A DNA stretch of 64,000 bases from a bacterium. GTDB taxonomy: Bacteria > Myxococcota_A > UBA9160 > UBA4427. The notes beneath the pieces were generated by a model that was given only the letters and a program-made list of their open reading frames with translations, did no database searches and was not told where the DNA came from. The position numbers were made by a program, and so were the translations under genes. This document shows, piece by piece, positions 1 through 8,033 of the stretch; the stretch's first letter is position 1; each line of letters opens with the position of its first letter. The stretch spans positions 124,001-188,000 of the forward strand of contig JANSYR010000010.1 in NCBI GenBank assembly GCA_024742285.1, in the 5' to 3' direction.

Positions 1-1852
1 AGCCGACCATTTCGTCGGCGCCGCCGGGCTTGCCGTGGCGGAGTGCCCAGGGCGTGTAGGTCCCGATGGGCGCCTGGAGCTCGACTGCGCGCAGACCCGT
101 CGCCTCGTTGCCGGTCGCGTCGATCCCCGGGACACGGATCGCGTAGGCCGCGCCGCGCTTCGGCGGCTGCACGTCGATGATCCGCTCCTCGAAGCGCGGA
201 CCGAAGTCGAGGCGATCGGCGACGTGGGGCGAGCGCGGGGGCACGAGGCTCGCAACGGGGTAGTCGAGTGATCCGGGGAGGACGAGGGTCCCGCTCTCGA
301 TTGTGGGGATCGACGACGCGGGCGGGGCGACGTCGGCCTCGACCCAGGCGAGCAGGTGCGTCAGGAGGGCGCGCTGGAAGGCGCGGGTGTCGATGCTGCT
401 TCCCACGAAGAGCCCCGGTTCGATCTCGCTTCGCGGATCCGGAGGGAAGGGCAGGGAGTAGTGGGGCGCGCTCGCGACGTGGTAGAGGCGTTCGTCGGCG
501 ACGGGCGCGACGTCCCGGGTTCCGTCCGGCGTCATGTGGATGAGGGAAGCGGCGCGGCCCCAGTATTCGTAGCCGGTGTTGATCTGGAAGATCTTCGGGA
601 GCGTGCCGCTCGCGATCGCCCGGTCGTAGAGCCCCGCCTCCCGGTCGCCGTCGCGGGTCGGGCGGCCGGTGAAGGGGAAGGCATCGCCGGGATAGAAGAA
701 GTTCGCGTAGGGATTGCCGACGCGTCCCGGGTGACCGAAACGATGGTTGAAGCCGCCGCGGCCGGCGCCGCCGATCTGGATCATCATGCCGTCGAAGACG
801 CGTTCGCTCCCGGTCCCCTCGTCCGCGGCGCCTTCGTTGAAGCCGTCGTAGAGGAAGTGGCGGAGGTAGCGGCCGGACTGGGAGAGCCCGTGCGCGACGA
901 GGGTCGCTGCGCGAAAGGGACAGTCCGGGTCGCCCTTCACGTAGCGGGCGAAGTCCCGGAACGCGGCGAAGCCGAGCCCGAGGAGCCGCGGCCGACTCGA
1001 CACGTAGACGAGCTCGTAGATCCAGCCGGCTTCGAAGGCGCCGTCGCTCGCCACGATCGATCCGCCTGCTTCGTCGAAGCGCCAGGTCGCGCGCGGGACG
1101 ACCTCACGCTCGGCGTTCCTTGCGCGCCGTCGCGTGAGCCGATTCTCGGGCGCGTCGGGCTCGCTCGCGACGTTGGGGAGGTGGCCGAGGGCTGCGAGGG
1201 GGAGCGTCGTGGCGTCCTCGTCGACGACCCAGTCCGAGCGCGCGAGCCCACGAATCGGCTGGCCCGCGGCGTCGGCGAGTGCGCTCGGAACGTCGAGGGT
1301 CATCGCGTCCGGGAAGCGCGGCGCATCCGCCTGCCAGCCGATCCAGACGACGGTCAGGCCTCGCCGCATCAGGAAACCGTCGCCCCAGTCGAGCGGAGAC
1401 GACGGGTCCAGGGTCGCCGAGGCGCCGAAGCTCCTCTCCACCCGGTTCATGAGCGCCAGGGCGAGTCGGCGGCCGCGGTTCGGGACGTCGAAGAGCGCGG
1501 TCCCGCTCCGCTGCTTCGGGTCGATGGCCTGGAGGACGGTGAAGTCACCGCTCGCCCGGACTTCGGCTTGCTCCGGCGAACGCGCGGCGGCGGCGAGGTC
1601 CGCCACGCGCGCGTTCCCGGGCGCGTCCGGGGCGAAGGCGTAGTGGACCCGACCTTCGATCAGCTCGTAGGGGATCGGCTTCCCGAGGTCGTCGCGAAAA
1701 GCGTCGGGCTCGAGGATCGGGACGCGACGCGTGATCTCGAGCTCGACGACGCGGGCGGCGCCCGGGGCGGCGGCGAGGAGGCCGGCCAGGGAGAGGAGGG
1801 CGACGAGGATTGCGACGGGGCGGAGAGCGACTGCGTGGGTACGGGCGATCAT
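1..1852 (-). CDS. Exported alpha/beta hydrolase domain protein (Abhydrolase_10-like), C-terminus cut by window edge
   Basis: The minus-strand frame is open from an ATG at 1852 to the left edge, so the C-terminus is missing. About 617 codons are visible. The N-terminus has a basic start and a hydrophobic, Ala/Leu-rich stretch of about 25 residues, consistent with a signal peptide and export. Around residue 326 a GLSQSGRYLR motif supplies the nucleophile elbow, with Ser326 as likely nucleophile. This motif and the overall length are typical of the 'alpha/beta hydrolase domain' family (PF20091), whose substrates are mostly unknown but presumed to be esters or lactones. The start codon overlaps the stop of the upstream amidohydrolase (ATGA, 1849-1852), so the two are translationally coupled and probably act on the same exported substrate class. 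Exact substrate cannot be told. Confidence 0.85.
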   Translation of the reverse strand, partial: MIARTHAVALRPVAILVALLSLAGLLAAAPGAARVVELEITRRVPILEPDAFRDDLGKPIPYELIEGRVHYAFAPDAPGNARVADLAAAARSPEQAEVRASGDFTVLQAIDPKQRSGTALFDVPNRGRRLALALMNRVERSFGASATLDPSSPLDWGDGFLMRRGLTVVWIGWQADAPRFPDAMTLDVPSALADAAGQPIRGLARSDWVVDEDATTLPLAALGHLPNVASEPDAPENRLTRRRARNAEREVVPRATWRFDEAGGSIVASDGAFEAGWIYELVYVSSRPRLLGLGFAAFRDFARYVKGDPDCPFRAATLVAHGLSQSGRYLRHFLYDGFNEGAADEGTGSERVFDGMMIQIGGAGRGGFNHRFGHPGRVGNPYANFFYPGDAFPFTGRPTRDGDREAGLYDRAIASGTLPKIFQINTGYEYWGRAASLIHMTPDGTRDVAPVADERLYHVASAPHYSLPFPPDPRSEIEPGLFVGSSIDTRAFQRALLTHLLAWVEADVAPPASSIPTIESGTLVLPGSLDYPVASLVPPRSPHVADRLDFGPRFEERIIDVQPPKRGAAYAIRVPGIDATGNEATGLRAVELQAPIGTYTPWALRHGKPGGADEMVG

Positions 1853-3384
1853 CGGACCTCCAGATTCAGGATTCTTCGGCCGGCCAATACGTCCTCGACG
1901 ACGCGTCCCTGCGCGAGAGCGACCTGGCCTGCGACGATCACGGCTTCGATCCCGTCCGAAGGCTGGAAGGGATCTCCGTAGGTCGCCCGGTCGATCACGG
2001 TCTCCGGGTCGAAGACCGTCAAGTCGGCGTCGGCCCCGACCGCGACGCGACCCTTCCGCTCGAAGGCTGGGAAGAAGGTCGCGAGTCGCTGGGCGGGAAG
2101 GGACGTCATCTTCGACAGCGCGGTCACGAGATCGAGGTCCCCGTATTCCCGGACGTGGCGCCCGAGGATCCGGGTGAACGCCCCGTTGTGCGGGGCGACC
2201 ATCGTCTCCTCGTCGACCATGGGGAGCAGGTCGCTCACCACGAGGACGCCCGGCTCGACGAGGGCGCGTCGCGTCCACTCGGGCTTCAGGTAGTGGTGGA
2301 CCACCTGGCCGCCGGGATGCTTCTCGCGGTACTCGTTCCAGGTCGCTTCGTCGAAGCGCATGCCCGTCGCCGCCCACTCGACGTCGGCGTAGTCGATCGC
2401 GAAGATCTCCCGCCAGTTCCGCGAGAAGACCGCCGACGAGATCAGGGCCGATCCCGCGTCGTAGGGCAGGAGCTCGGTCGTGACGTCGACGCCTTCGGAG
2501 CGTGCCTCGCGGATCTCGCGCAGGAAGAGGTCGATGTTGCGCATCGCGTTGTGGGAGATGTGGCAGACGTGGATCGCGGCGCCGGTCTCCCGGGCGAGTC
2601 GCAGCGCTTCGCGCAGGCCCGCCGGGTCGCCGTTGATGCCGCGGCGCACGTGGATGTAGAGCAGGCTGTTCGCAGCGGCGGTGACCTCGAAGACCATGCG
2701 GAGCTCGTCCTCGTCGGTGCCCTCGCTCAGATAGTCGAGGGGGACGCCGACGCCGAGCCCGCCCGCGGCGAGATCGTCCTCGAGCATCTCCCGCATCCGG
2801 GCTCGCTCGTCCGCGGTCGCGACGCTGGTGAAGGCTTCGGTCGGTCGGCCGCCGAAGAGGCCGCGGAGCATCGTCCAGACGCCGCGCAGGCTGACCGGCG
2901 TCGGCGTGCTCGACAGCAGGGTCTGGAAGCGGAGTCCCGCGATCGTCTCGACCCGGGTCGAGGCCCAGCCGACGGAGCTGCCGAAGTGGATCCGCGCTTC
3001 GTCCTCGAGCTCCACGGCGAAATCGGCGACGGGGTAGCTACCCGCCTCGAGCTCGAGGGCCGTCGTGACCCCGTCCTGGAGCTGGTAGCGCTGGCCGAGG
3101 GGCGTGGGGGAGTGGGTGTGGAGGTCGATGAAGCCGGGCGAAACGACGAGACCTGCGGCGTCGATCGTGCGGGCACCGTCGAGGGGGGATTCGCTCACGG
3201 CGGTGATCCGGTCGCCGGTGATCCCGACGTCTCGGACCGCGTCCAGACCGCTCGCGGGATCGATCACGCGTCCGCCGCGCACGACGAGGTCGTAGGCGGG
3301 CTCGGCGGCGGCGGACCCCGCGGAGAGGAGCCCCGCCAAGGCCCAGAGGAACGGGAGGACGAGCGCGGCCTTTCGGCATTGCAT
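1849..3384 (-). CDS. Exported amidohydrolase, D-aminoacylase / N-acyl-D-amino-acid deacylase-like
   Basis: A 511-residue protein with a signal peptide over residues 1-28 (basic MQCRK start, hydrophobic core, Ala-rich cleavage region). The amidohydrolase N-terminal strand (YDLVVRGGRVID) is followed by FIDLHTH, with metal ligands His89 and His91. The C-terminal part has an HNGAFTRILGRHVREYG stretch, as in D-aminoacylase relatives, and a final FDPETVID beta-sandwich segment. Family members hydrolyse N-acyl-D-amino acids or related amides. The exact substrate is inferred only from family. I chose the ATG at 3384 because it immediately precedes the signal peptide; the open frame extends upstream without conserved-looking sequence. 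It overlaps the next gene by 4 bp. Confidence 0.87.
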   Translation of the reverse strand: MQCRKAALVLPFLWALAGLLSAGSAAAEPAYDLVVRGGRVIDPASGLDAVRDVGITGDRITAVSESPLDGARTIDAAGLVVSPGFIDLHTHSPTPLGQRYQLQDGVTTALELEAGSYPVADFAVELEDEARIHFGSSVGWASTRVETIAGLRFQTLLSSTPTPVSLRGVWTMLRGLFGGRPTEAFTSVATADERARMREMLEDDLAAGGLGVGVPLDYLSEGTDEDELRMVFEVTAAANSLLYIHVRRGINGDPAGLREALRLARETGAAIHVCHISHNAMRNIDLFLREIREARSEGVDVTTELLPYDAGSALISSAVFSRNWREIFAIDYADVEWAATGMRFDEATWNEYREKHPGGQVVHHYLKPEWTRRALVEPGVLVVSDLLPMVDEETMVAPHNGAFTRILGRHVREYGDLDLVTALSKMTSLPAQRLATFFPAFERKGRVAVGADADLTVFDPETVIDRATYGDPFQPSDGIEAVIVAGQVALAQGRVVEDVLAGRRILNLEVR

Positions 3385-3758
3385 GAACACGTCGACCGCC
3401 CTCCCTCGCTCGTCGCTCCCCGACGGACGGTCGAGCATAGCGACGCGAACCGACTCCGGACGGCGACCGGAAGGCCGCCGGCAGTCGGCGCGAGGGCCGG
3501 GTGCAGAGACTGGTTTCCGGGGTCCCGTCCCGATCCGGACGGCGACTTCCTCTTCGGAGATCGGTTTCGACCCTCCGGTCCCGCACGCTCGGTAGAGGGG
3601 GCGACGGAGTGTCGGAGAGACCCTTGTTCGGCTGCGGGGCACCTGGCGCAGTCCAGGGTCTTCCTTCCAGGCCCCTGGCGGCGCTCCGCGTTGATGTACC
3701 CTCGTCTTCCCCGTGAGCGAAACCACGCTCCGACCCGCACCCAGCAGGAGAAGACGAC
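3385..3758. other. Divergent intergenic region between amidohydrolase and aldo/keto reductase
   Basis: This 374-bp stretch separates two divergently transcribed genes, so promoters for both must lie here. Short open frames exist on both strands but none has a ribosome-binding site or recognisable protein features. A clear AGGAG lies just ahead of the aldo/keto reductase ATG at its right end. I see no convincing -10/-35 pair, repeat or RNA structure. Confidence 0.5.
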
Positions 3759-4712
3759 ATGGAATTCCGCAACCTCGGCGACTCGGGCCTCAAGGTCTCG
3801 GTCGCGGGCATCGGCTGCAACAACTTCGGTTGGACGATCGACTACGAGCAGAGCGAGAAGGTGATCCGCGCGGCGCTCGATAGCGGGATCAACTTCTTCG
3901 ACACCGCCGACTGCTACGGCGCAGGTGGCTCGGAGACGAATCTCGGTCGCGCGCTCGGGGCCGAGCGGCAGAACGTGGTGATCGCGTCGAAGTTCGGGGT
4001 GCCGATGGGCGAAGGGCCGCTGATGGGCGGGGCGTCGCGGCGCTACGTGATGCAGGCGTGCGAAGCGAGTCTGAAGCGCCTCGGTACGGACTACATCGAT
4101 GTCTACATCATGCACATCCCGGATCCGGACACGCCGATCGCGGAGACCCTGGATGCGCTGAACATCCTCATCGACCAGGGCAAGGTTCGTTATGCGGGCT
4201 GCTCGAACCTCGCCGGCTGGCAGATCTCGAACGCCGCCTGGGAGGCCGACACTGCGGGTCTCAAGGGCTTCGTCACGGCCCAGAACGAATGGAGCCTGCT
4301 GAACCGTGACGTCGAGGCCGAGGTCGTGCCCGCCGCGGAGCATCACGGCCTCGGAATCATGCCCTACTTCCCGCTGGCCTCCGGCGCGCTGACGGGCAAG
4401 TACAAGCGCGGGCAGGACTTCGACAAGGACAGCCGCTACGGGGGCGGCGAAGGCCGCGAGATGTTCAGCCAGATGTACGGTCACTTCGTGTCCGACGACA
4501 ATCTCGCCAAGGTCGAGCGCCTCGAGGAGGTCGCCTCCGCCGCCGGCATCTCGCTGATCGAGCTCGCGCTCTCCTGGCTCGCCAGTCAGTCGTCGGTGTC
4601 CTCGGTGATCGCCGGCGCGACGAAGCCGGAGCAGGTCGAGAGCAACGCGAAGCTCACACACGGGGGGCTCGCCCGGGACGTGCTCGACGCAGTCGACAAG
4701 GCGCTGTCGTAG
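3759..4712 (+). CDS. Aldo/keto reductase
   Basis: A 317-residue TIM-barrel NAD(P)H-dependent oxidoreductase of the aldo/keto reductase superfamily, full length for the family. The catalytic tetrad is visible as Asp48 (FFDTAD), Tyr53 (CYG), Lys78 (ASKFG) and His119 (YIMHIPDPD). The C-terminal segment SVIAGATKPEQVESN matches the coenzyme-phosphate-binding region of the family. The physiological carbonyl or alcohol substrate is not predictable. Start ATG has AGGAG 8-10 bases upstream. It is followed 32 bp later by an ADP-ribosylglycohydrolase gene on the same strand, likely co-transcribed. Confidence 0.93.
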   Translation: MEFRNLGDSGLKVSVAGIGCNNFGWTIDYEQSEKVIRAALDSGINFFDTADCYGAGGSETNLGRALGAERQNVVIASKFGVPMGEGPLMGGASRRYVMQACEASLKRLGTDYIDVYIMHIPDPDTPIAETLDALNILIDQGKVRYAGCSNLAGWQISNAAWEADTAGLKGFVTAQNEWSLLNRDVEAEVVPAAEHHGLGIMPYFPLASGALTGKYKRGQDFDKDSRYGGGEGREMFSQMYGHFVSDDNLAKVERLEEVASAAGISLIELALSWLASQSSVSSVIAGATKPEQVESNAKLTHGGLARDVLDAVDKALS

Positions 4713-4718
4713 CCACCA

Positions 4719-4738
4719 CTCCTCCGCGGGCCGAGGAG
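4719..4738 (+). promoter_or_regulatory. Hairpin that can mask the ribosome-binding site of the ADP-ribosylglycohydrolase gene
   Basis: CTCCTC (4719-4724) is perfectly complementary to GAGGAG (4733-4738), giving a 6-bp stem with an 8-nt GC-rich loop. The 3' arm is the Shine-Dalgarno sequence for the ATG at 4745, so folding would hide it until ribosomes finish the upstream gene. The complementarity is seen directly; the regulatory role is inference. Confidence 0.45.
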
Positions 4739-4744
4739 GCGAGC

Positions 4745-5803
4745 ATGGGAGATCTCGAGGGGCGGCTCCGCAACGCATGGCAGGGCCGAGTCTCCGGCTG
4801 CATGTTGGGCAAGGCGGTCGAGGCCTTCTCGATGACTCAGGGGCACGCAAAGCTGACGGCGTATCTCGAGAGCGTCGGGGCGCTCCCGGTCCGGGACTAC
4901 ATTCCGCTCGCGGCGGAGCCGCCGCCGCTCTTGCTGGCTTCCTGCTGTCGCGATCGCTTCGAGGCGAGCGAGCCGGACGACGACATCAACTACTCGGTCC
5001 TGGCGCTCGGGATGCTCGAGGCCCACGGTGCTTCGCTCTCGACGATCGACGTCGCACGGACCTGGCTGATGAAGCTCCCGGTGGGCATGACCTTCACCGC
5101 GGAGCGCGCCGCCTACAAGACGCTCCTCGAGAAGGGGCACGAATGGTTCTCGATGGGGGCCGAGCCGGGCTTCGACCTGGCCGAGTGTGCCGACAACGAG
5201 TTCAACGAGTGGATCGGAGCGCAGATCCGCGCCGACGTCTACGGCTGGGCCACGCCCGGGAATCCCGCGCTGGCCGCGCGTCTCGCGCGGGCGGACGCGG
5301 CGCTCTCGCACGTGGGCGACGGCATCGATGGCGCGGTGATCGTGGCCGCGTGGGGGGCGGCGATTCCGGGCTGCTCCGAGCTCTCCTCCGCGCTCGACGT
5401 GGCGCTCGCGGAGGTTCCGGCGGAATCGGGCGCCGCCGCCGCCGCCCTGCTCGGGCGAAGACTCGCCCTGGCCGGCGAGGGGCCGGAGGCGATCCACCAG
5501 GCCTACGAAGACCTCTCGCCCGTCCACACGAACAACAATCTGGCGCTCGTGGTCTGGGCGCTGCTCTCGCATCCGGACGATTTCGGGGCCGCGATCGGGG
5601 ACGTCGTCGCCGCCGGCTGGGACACCGACTGCAACGGGGCGACGGTCGGGGCGCTCTGGGCGCTGCAGGAGAAGCGGATTCCCGAAGCCTGGACGGCGCC
5701 CTGGCAGGGGCGGGTCCGCGTCTCGTTGGCCGGAGAGGGCGAGCACGCCCTCGACGAGCTCGTCGCGCGGACCGCGGCGGTCGCGGCCCGCCTCGCTTCC
5801 TAG
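4745..5803 (+). CDS. ADP-ribosylglycohydrolase family protein
   Basis: A 352-residue all-alpha protein of the ADP-ribosylglycohydrolase family (DraG/ARH-like, PF03747). Two acidic metal sites are visible: the PDDDINYS segment around residues 78-85 and WDTDCNGATVG at residues 292-302, where Asp293 and Asp295 are the expected metal ligands. The GCMLGKAVEA segment near residue 20 matches the family's N-terminal helix. Family members remove ADP-ribose from proteins, nucleic acids or small molecules, or cleave related N-glycosides such as ribonucleosides; the target here is unknown. No partner ADP-ribosyltransferase is in the window, which weakens a toxin-immunity interpretation. The SD GAGGAG before the ATG lies in a potential hairpin. 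Confidence 0.87.
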   Translation: MGDLEGRLRNAWQGRVSGCMLGKAVEAFSMTQGHAKLTAYLESVGALPVRDYIPLAAEPPPLLLASCCRDRFEASEPDDDINYSVLALGMLEAHGASLSTIDVARTWLMKLPVGMTFTAERAAYKTLLEKGHEWFSMGAEPGFDLAECADNEFNEWIGAQIRADVYGWATPGNPALAARLARADAALSHVGDGIDGAVIVAAWGAAIPGCSELSSALDVALAEVPAESGAAAAALLGRRLALAGEGPEAIHQAYEDLSPVHTNNNLALVVWALLSHPDDFGAAIGDVVAAGWDTDCNGATVGALWALQEKRIPEAWTAPWQGRVRVSLAGEGEHALDELVARTAAVAARLAS

Positions 5804-5815
5804 CGAGGCCGGACG

Positions 5816-5833
5816 CTCGGGTCCAAGCCCGAG
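5816..5833 (+). terminator. Possible weak intrinsic terminator after the ADP-ribosylglycohydrolase gene
   Basis: CTCGGG (5816-5821) pairs with CCCGAG (5828-5833) around a 6-nt loop, 13 bp after the stop codon, followed by GGCCTTCT rather than a true U-run. It lies in a 165-bp gap before the next gene. The hairpin is real as sequence; its function as a terminator is uncertain. Confidence 0.3.
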
Positions 5834-5968
5834 GCCTTCTGGGGCAGATCCCGGAAATCGCGTCGTTTCCCTCGCCGGCACGCCGAAATCGCATAGGCAG
5901 CTCACCGGCAGATCCGATGAGAGCCCCACGCCGACCCGCTCCGGTCGCGCGAAGGGGAGACGTCGTCC

Positions 5969-7237
5969 ATGGAGAAGACCCTCGGCCTGATCCAGGCACA
6001 TGCACGCGGATGGGACGGAGCGCTCGATCACTCGTTGATCGAGGTCGAAGGCATGCCCGCCGTCCAGCGAACGATCGAGCGCCTGCTCGAGACCGAGGGA
6101 CTCGTGGCGAGCCAGTGTTGCCTGGCGGTTCCGGACGAGGGCGTGAACGATGCGTTCCTTCCCGTCGCCGAAGCGACGGGCGTCACGCTCTTCCGCGGCT
6201 CGACGAACGACGTCGCCCTCCGGCTGCTCCAGGCGGCGGATCACTTCGGCGCTTCGCGCATCCTCCATGTGATGGGGCAGCACATGTTCCTGATTCCCGA
6301 GCTGCTCGAGCGACTCGTCGCGATCCAGGACGAGGGCTCGTTCGATCTCGTGCAGGCCCCGATCAACTTCGAGACCCACTTCACCGGGATCGCGGTCCGG
6401 GTCGATGCGCTCCGCCGAGCGCGGGAGGAGATCCTGGCGCGGCCCGAGGACGAGCGATTGCGTCTGCTCGTGCGGCCTCTCTCGTACGTCTTCGACCGGA
6501 CCGACCGGTTCCGCTCCTTCGTCCTCGCCCCGGAAGCGCTCCCCCGCTACTCCGACGACGAGCTGCGCCGGTTTCGCGGGCTCGCCGAGGCGATGTTCGT
6601 CGGCACTGAACGCTCCGTGAGCGACACCGCCCGGGCGTACCAGCCCGGCAACTACTGTGCGCAGCGCTACGTGCACGTGGAGAAGGCGCTCCTGCCCACG
6701 GACGTCGTGCTCGATGCGGCGTGCGGCGACGGTTCCGGGTCGGAACGATTGGCACGGACGGTTCGACGGGTCGTCGGTGTCGACCTCGACGAAGACGTGA
6801 TCGCGACCAACCGGCGTGAGCGCACGTCGGACCGAGACAATCTCACCTTCGAGCGGGCCGACGTCTGTCGTCTCCCGTTTCCCGACGACGCCTTCACGGC
6901 GATCGTGAGTCTCGAGACGATCGAGCACGTGGAAGACGCGGAGGCCTACTGCCGCGAGCTGAGGCGGGTCCTCGCCCCGGGTGGGCGGCTCTTCTGCTCT
7001 ACGCCGCAGAATCTCTTCGGCGCGATTCCGATCAACCCCTGGCACCTGCGCGAGTACAGTGTGGCGGAGTTCCGGGCGATCCTGGAACGCCACTTCGATC
7101 GCGTGGAGATCCGCGGCGCGGTCAACGGCCTGCTGACCGAAGGCGAGGTCGGGAACAACATGATCGCGACGGCCGTTCGACCGGCGCCGGCGAGGCGGGC
7201 GCGCCCTGCGGCGGGCGTGGTTCCTCCGATCGGATGA
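5969..7237 (+). CDS. Fusion protein: degenerate cytidylyltransferase-like domain plus class I SAM methyltransferase
   Basis: A 422-residue two-domain protein. Residues 1-200 follow the layout of SpsF/NeuA-type nucleotidyltransferases: an N-terminal IQA strand, a conserved helix, VTLFRGSTNDVALRL (residues 72-86) and an RILHVMGQHMFLIPELL block (97-113). However, the usual nucleotide-binding loop (R-x-G-S-x-R-x-P-x-K) is replaced by HARGWDGALDHS and the metal-binding Asp of the GDxP block is Gln, so catalysis by this half is doubtful. Residues 240-400 are a methyltransferase with VVLDAACGDGSGS (SAM motif I), VVGVDLDED (motif II) and a VLAPGGRLFCSTP motif. SpsF-like enzymes work in surface-polysaccharide sugar activation, so a glycan or lipid-sugar methylation role is plausible. 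It is not obviously in an operon with glycan genes. Confidence 0.75.
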   Translation: MEKTLGLIQAHARGWDGALDHSLIEVEGMPAVQRTIERLLETEGLVASQCCLAVPDEGVNDAFLPVAEATGVTLFRGSTNDVALRLLQAADHFGASRILHVMGQHMFLIPELLERLVAIQDEGSFDLVQAPINFETHFTGIAVRVDALRRAREEILARPEDERLRLLVRPLSYVFDRTDRFRSFVLAPEALPRYSDDELRRFRGLAEAMFVGTERSVSDTARAYQPGNYCAQRYVHVEKALLPTDVVLDAACGDGSGSERLARTVRRVVGVDLDEDVIATNRRERTSDRDNLTFERADVCRLPFPDDAFTAIVSLETIEHVEDAEAYCRELRRVLAPGGRLFCSTPQNLFGAIPINPWHLREYSVAEFRAILERHFDRVEIRGAVNGLLTEGEVGNNMIATAVRPAPARRARPAAGVVPPIG

Positions 7238-7259
7238 AGCGGACCCGACGCCCGGTTTC

Positions 7260-7928
7260 CTACGGCGCGAGCAGTCGCAAGACGAGTTCGTCCGCCTCCT
7301 CCTGCATGCGAATGATCTCTTCCGCGTCGAGGCTGGACGAGCTCGCGGCAACCCCCGCGTCGTTCCGGTCGTCTTTGCGGTCGTCTTTGCGGTCGAACGG
7401 GAAGGTTCGCCAGACGACGGCCGCGGCGTAGCCGACGTAGAGCGCCTGCATGTAGGTCGAGAGCGCGATGGGCTTGATCTCGCCGCGCGAGATGGCTTCT
7501 TCGAAGGTGGTGCGCGTCCGCGCCGAGATCTCGACGTTCGAGGGCGCGAGCTCCGACCAGTCGGACGTACCGCGGCGGGCGGTCTCCCACAGGATCATCC
7601 GGGCGTGGGCCGGGTGCTCGGCCAGGAAGCCGACGTACTCCCGCGCGTTCCGGCGCAGGGCGTCGAGGGTCGTCTCGCCCGGCTCGCGGCGGATCCGCTC
7701 CGCCATCCGCTGCCCGCCCCGCGCGGCCACCTGGGCGATCAGGTCGTCGCGATCCCGGACGTGGTTGTAGATCGCCGGCGGCGTGATGCCGAGGGCTTCT
7801 GTCACCTGCTGAAGCTGGAATCGGTCGGGACCCAGCTCCGCGATGAGCGCTTCCGTGACGTCCAGGATCTTCTCGAGCGTGACCTTCCCGCGTCGCGTCT
7901 TGCGGGGCGATTCACTTCCGTCTGTCAT
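7260..7928 (-). CDS. TetR family transcriptional regulator
   Basis: A 222-residue regulator. Residues 18-67 hold the TetR helix-turn-helix (LQQVTEALGITPPAIYNHV), followed by an all-alpha ligand-binding domain. The sensor part has no recognisable ligand signature. Near the C-terminus a 12-bp unit is tandemly repeated (7366-7395), giving DRKDDRKDDR. It sits 105 bp downstream of a Rieske oxygenase gene on the same strand, with an inverted repeat and a possible -10 box in the gap, so it may autoregulate and control the oxygenase. It converges with the fusion methyltransferase gene (22 bp between ends). Confidence 0.9.
   Translation of the reverse strand: MTDGSESPRKTRRGKVTLEKILDVTEALIAELGPDRFQLQQVTEALGITPPAIYNHVRDRDDLIAQVAARGGQRMAERIRREPGETTLDALRRNAREYVGFLAEHPAHARMILWETARRGTSDWSELAPSNVEISARTRTTFEEAISRGEIKPIALSTYMQALYVGYAAAVVWRTFPFDRKDDRKDDRNDAGVAASSSSLDAEEIIRMQEEADELVLRLLAP
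7366..7395. repeat. 12-bp tandem repeat inside tetR (2.5 copies)
   Basis: The unit CGGTCGTCTTTG occurs at 7366-7377 and 7378-7389, with a partial copy at 7390-7395. It is in frame and adds DRKD units to the C-terminal part of the TetR protein. It looks like a replication-slippage duplication and would be prone to copy-number change. Confidence 0.85.
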
Positions 7929-8007
7929 CGAACCCGATTCCGCTCCGTCGAGGGGGCGAGCCGCGTGACCTCGGTCTTCGCCCGGGCTCAGTGCCCGTCC
8001 CGTGATC

Positions 8008-8027
8008 GTTATAACCCAACGTCGGGT
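8008..8027 (-). promoter_or_regulatory. Candidate tetR promoter/operator
   Basis: A 14-bp imperfect inverted repeat (8014-8027, ACCC and GGGT arms, 12 of 14 positions symmetric) overlaps the palindrome GTTATAAC (8008-8015). Read on the minus strand the latter gives TATAAC, a good -10 box, about 80 bp before the tetR start. No strong -35 is visible. The position, directly ahead of a tetR gene, suggests an autoregulatory operator. Confidence 0.4.
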
Positions 8028-8033
8028 ACGGGC

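Noticed and set aside
356-1981. 541-codon plus-strand frame at the left edge
   Set aside because: It is antisense to an alpha/beta hydrolase with signal peptide and GLSQSG motif.
4745-5803. ADP-ribosylation toxin-immunity pair
   Set aside because: No ADP-ribosyltransferase or toxin delivery gene lies nearby; the neighbours are an aldo/keto reductase and a methyltransferase fusion.
5816-5840. Strong rho-independent terminator
   Set aside because: The stem is only 6 bp and lacks a U-run; reported only as a weak candidate.
4586-7351. 921-codon minus-strand open frame across three plus-strand genes
   Set aside because: Runs antisense over the end of the aldo/keto reductase, the ADP-ribosylglycohydrolase and the methyltransferase fusion, all of which have motifs and SD sequences.
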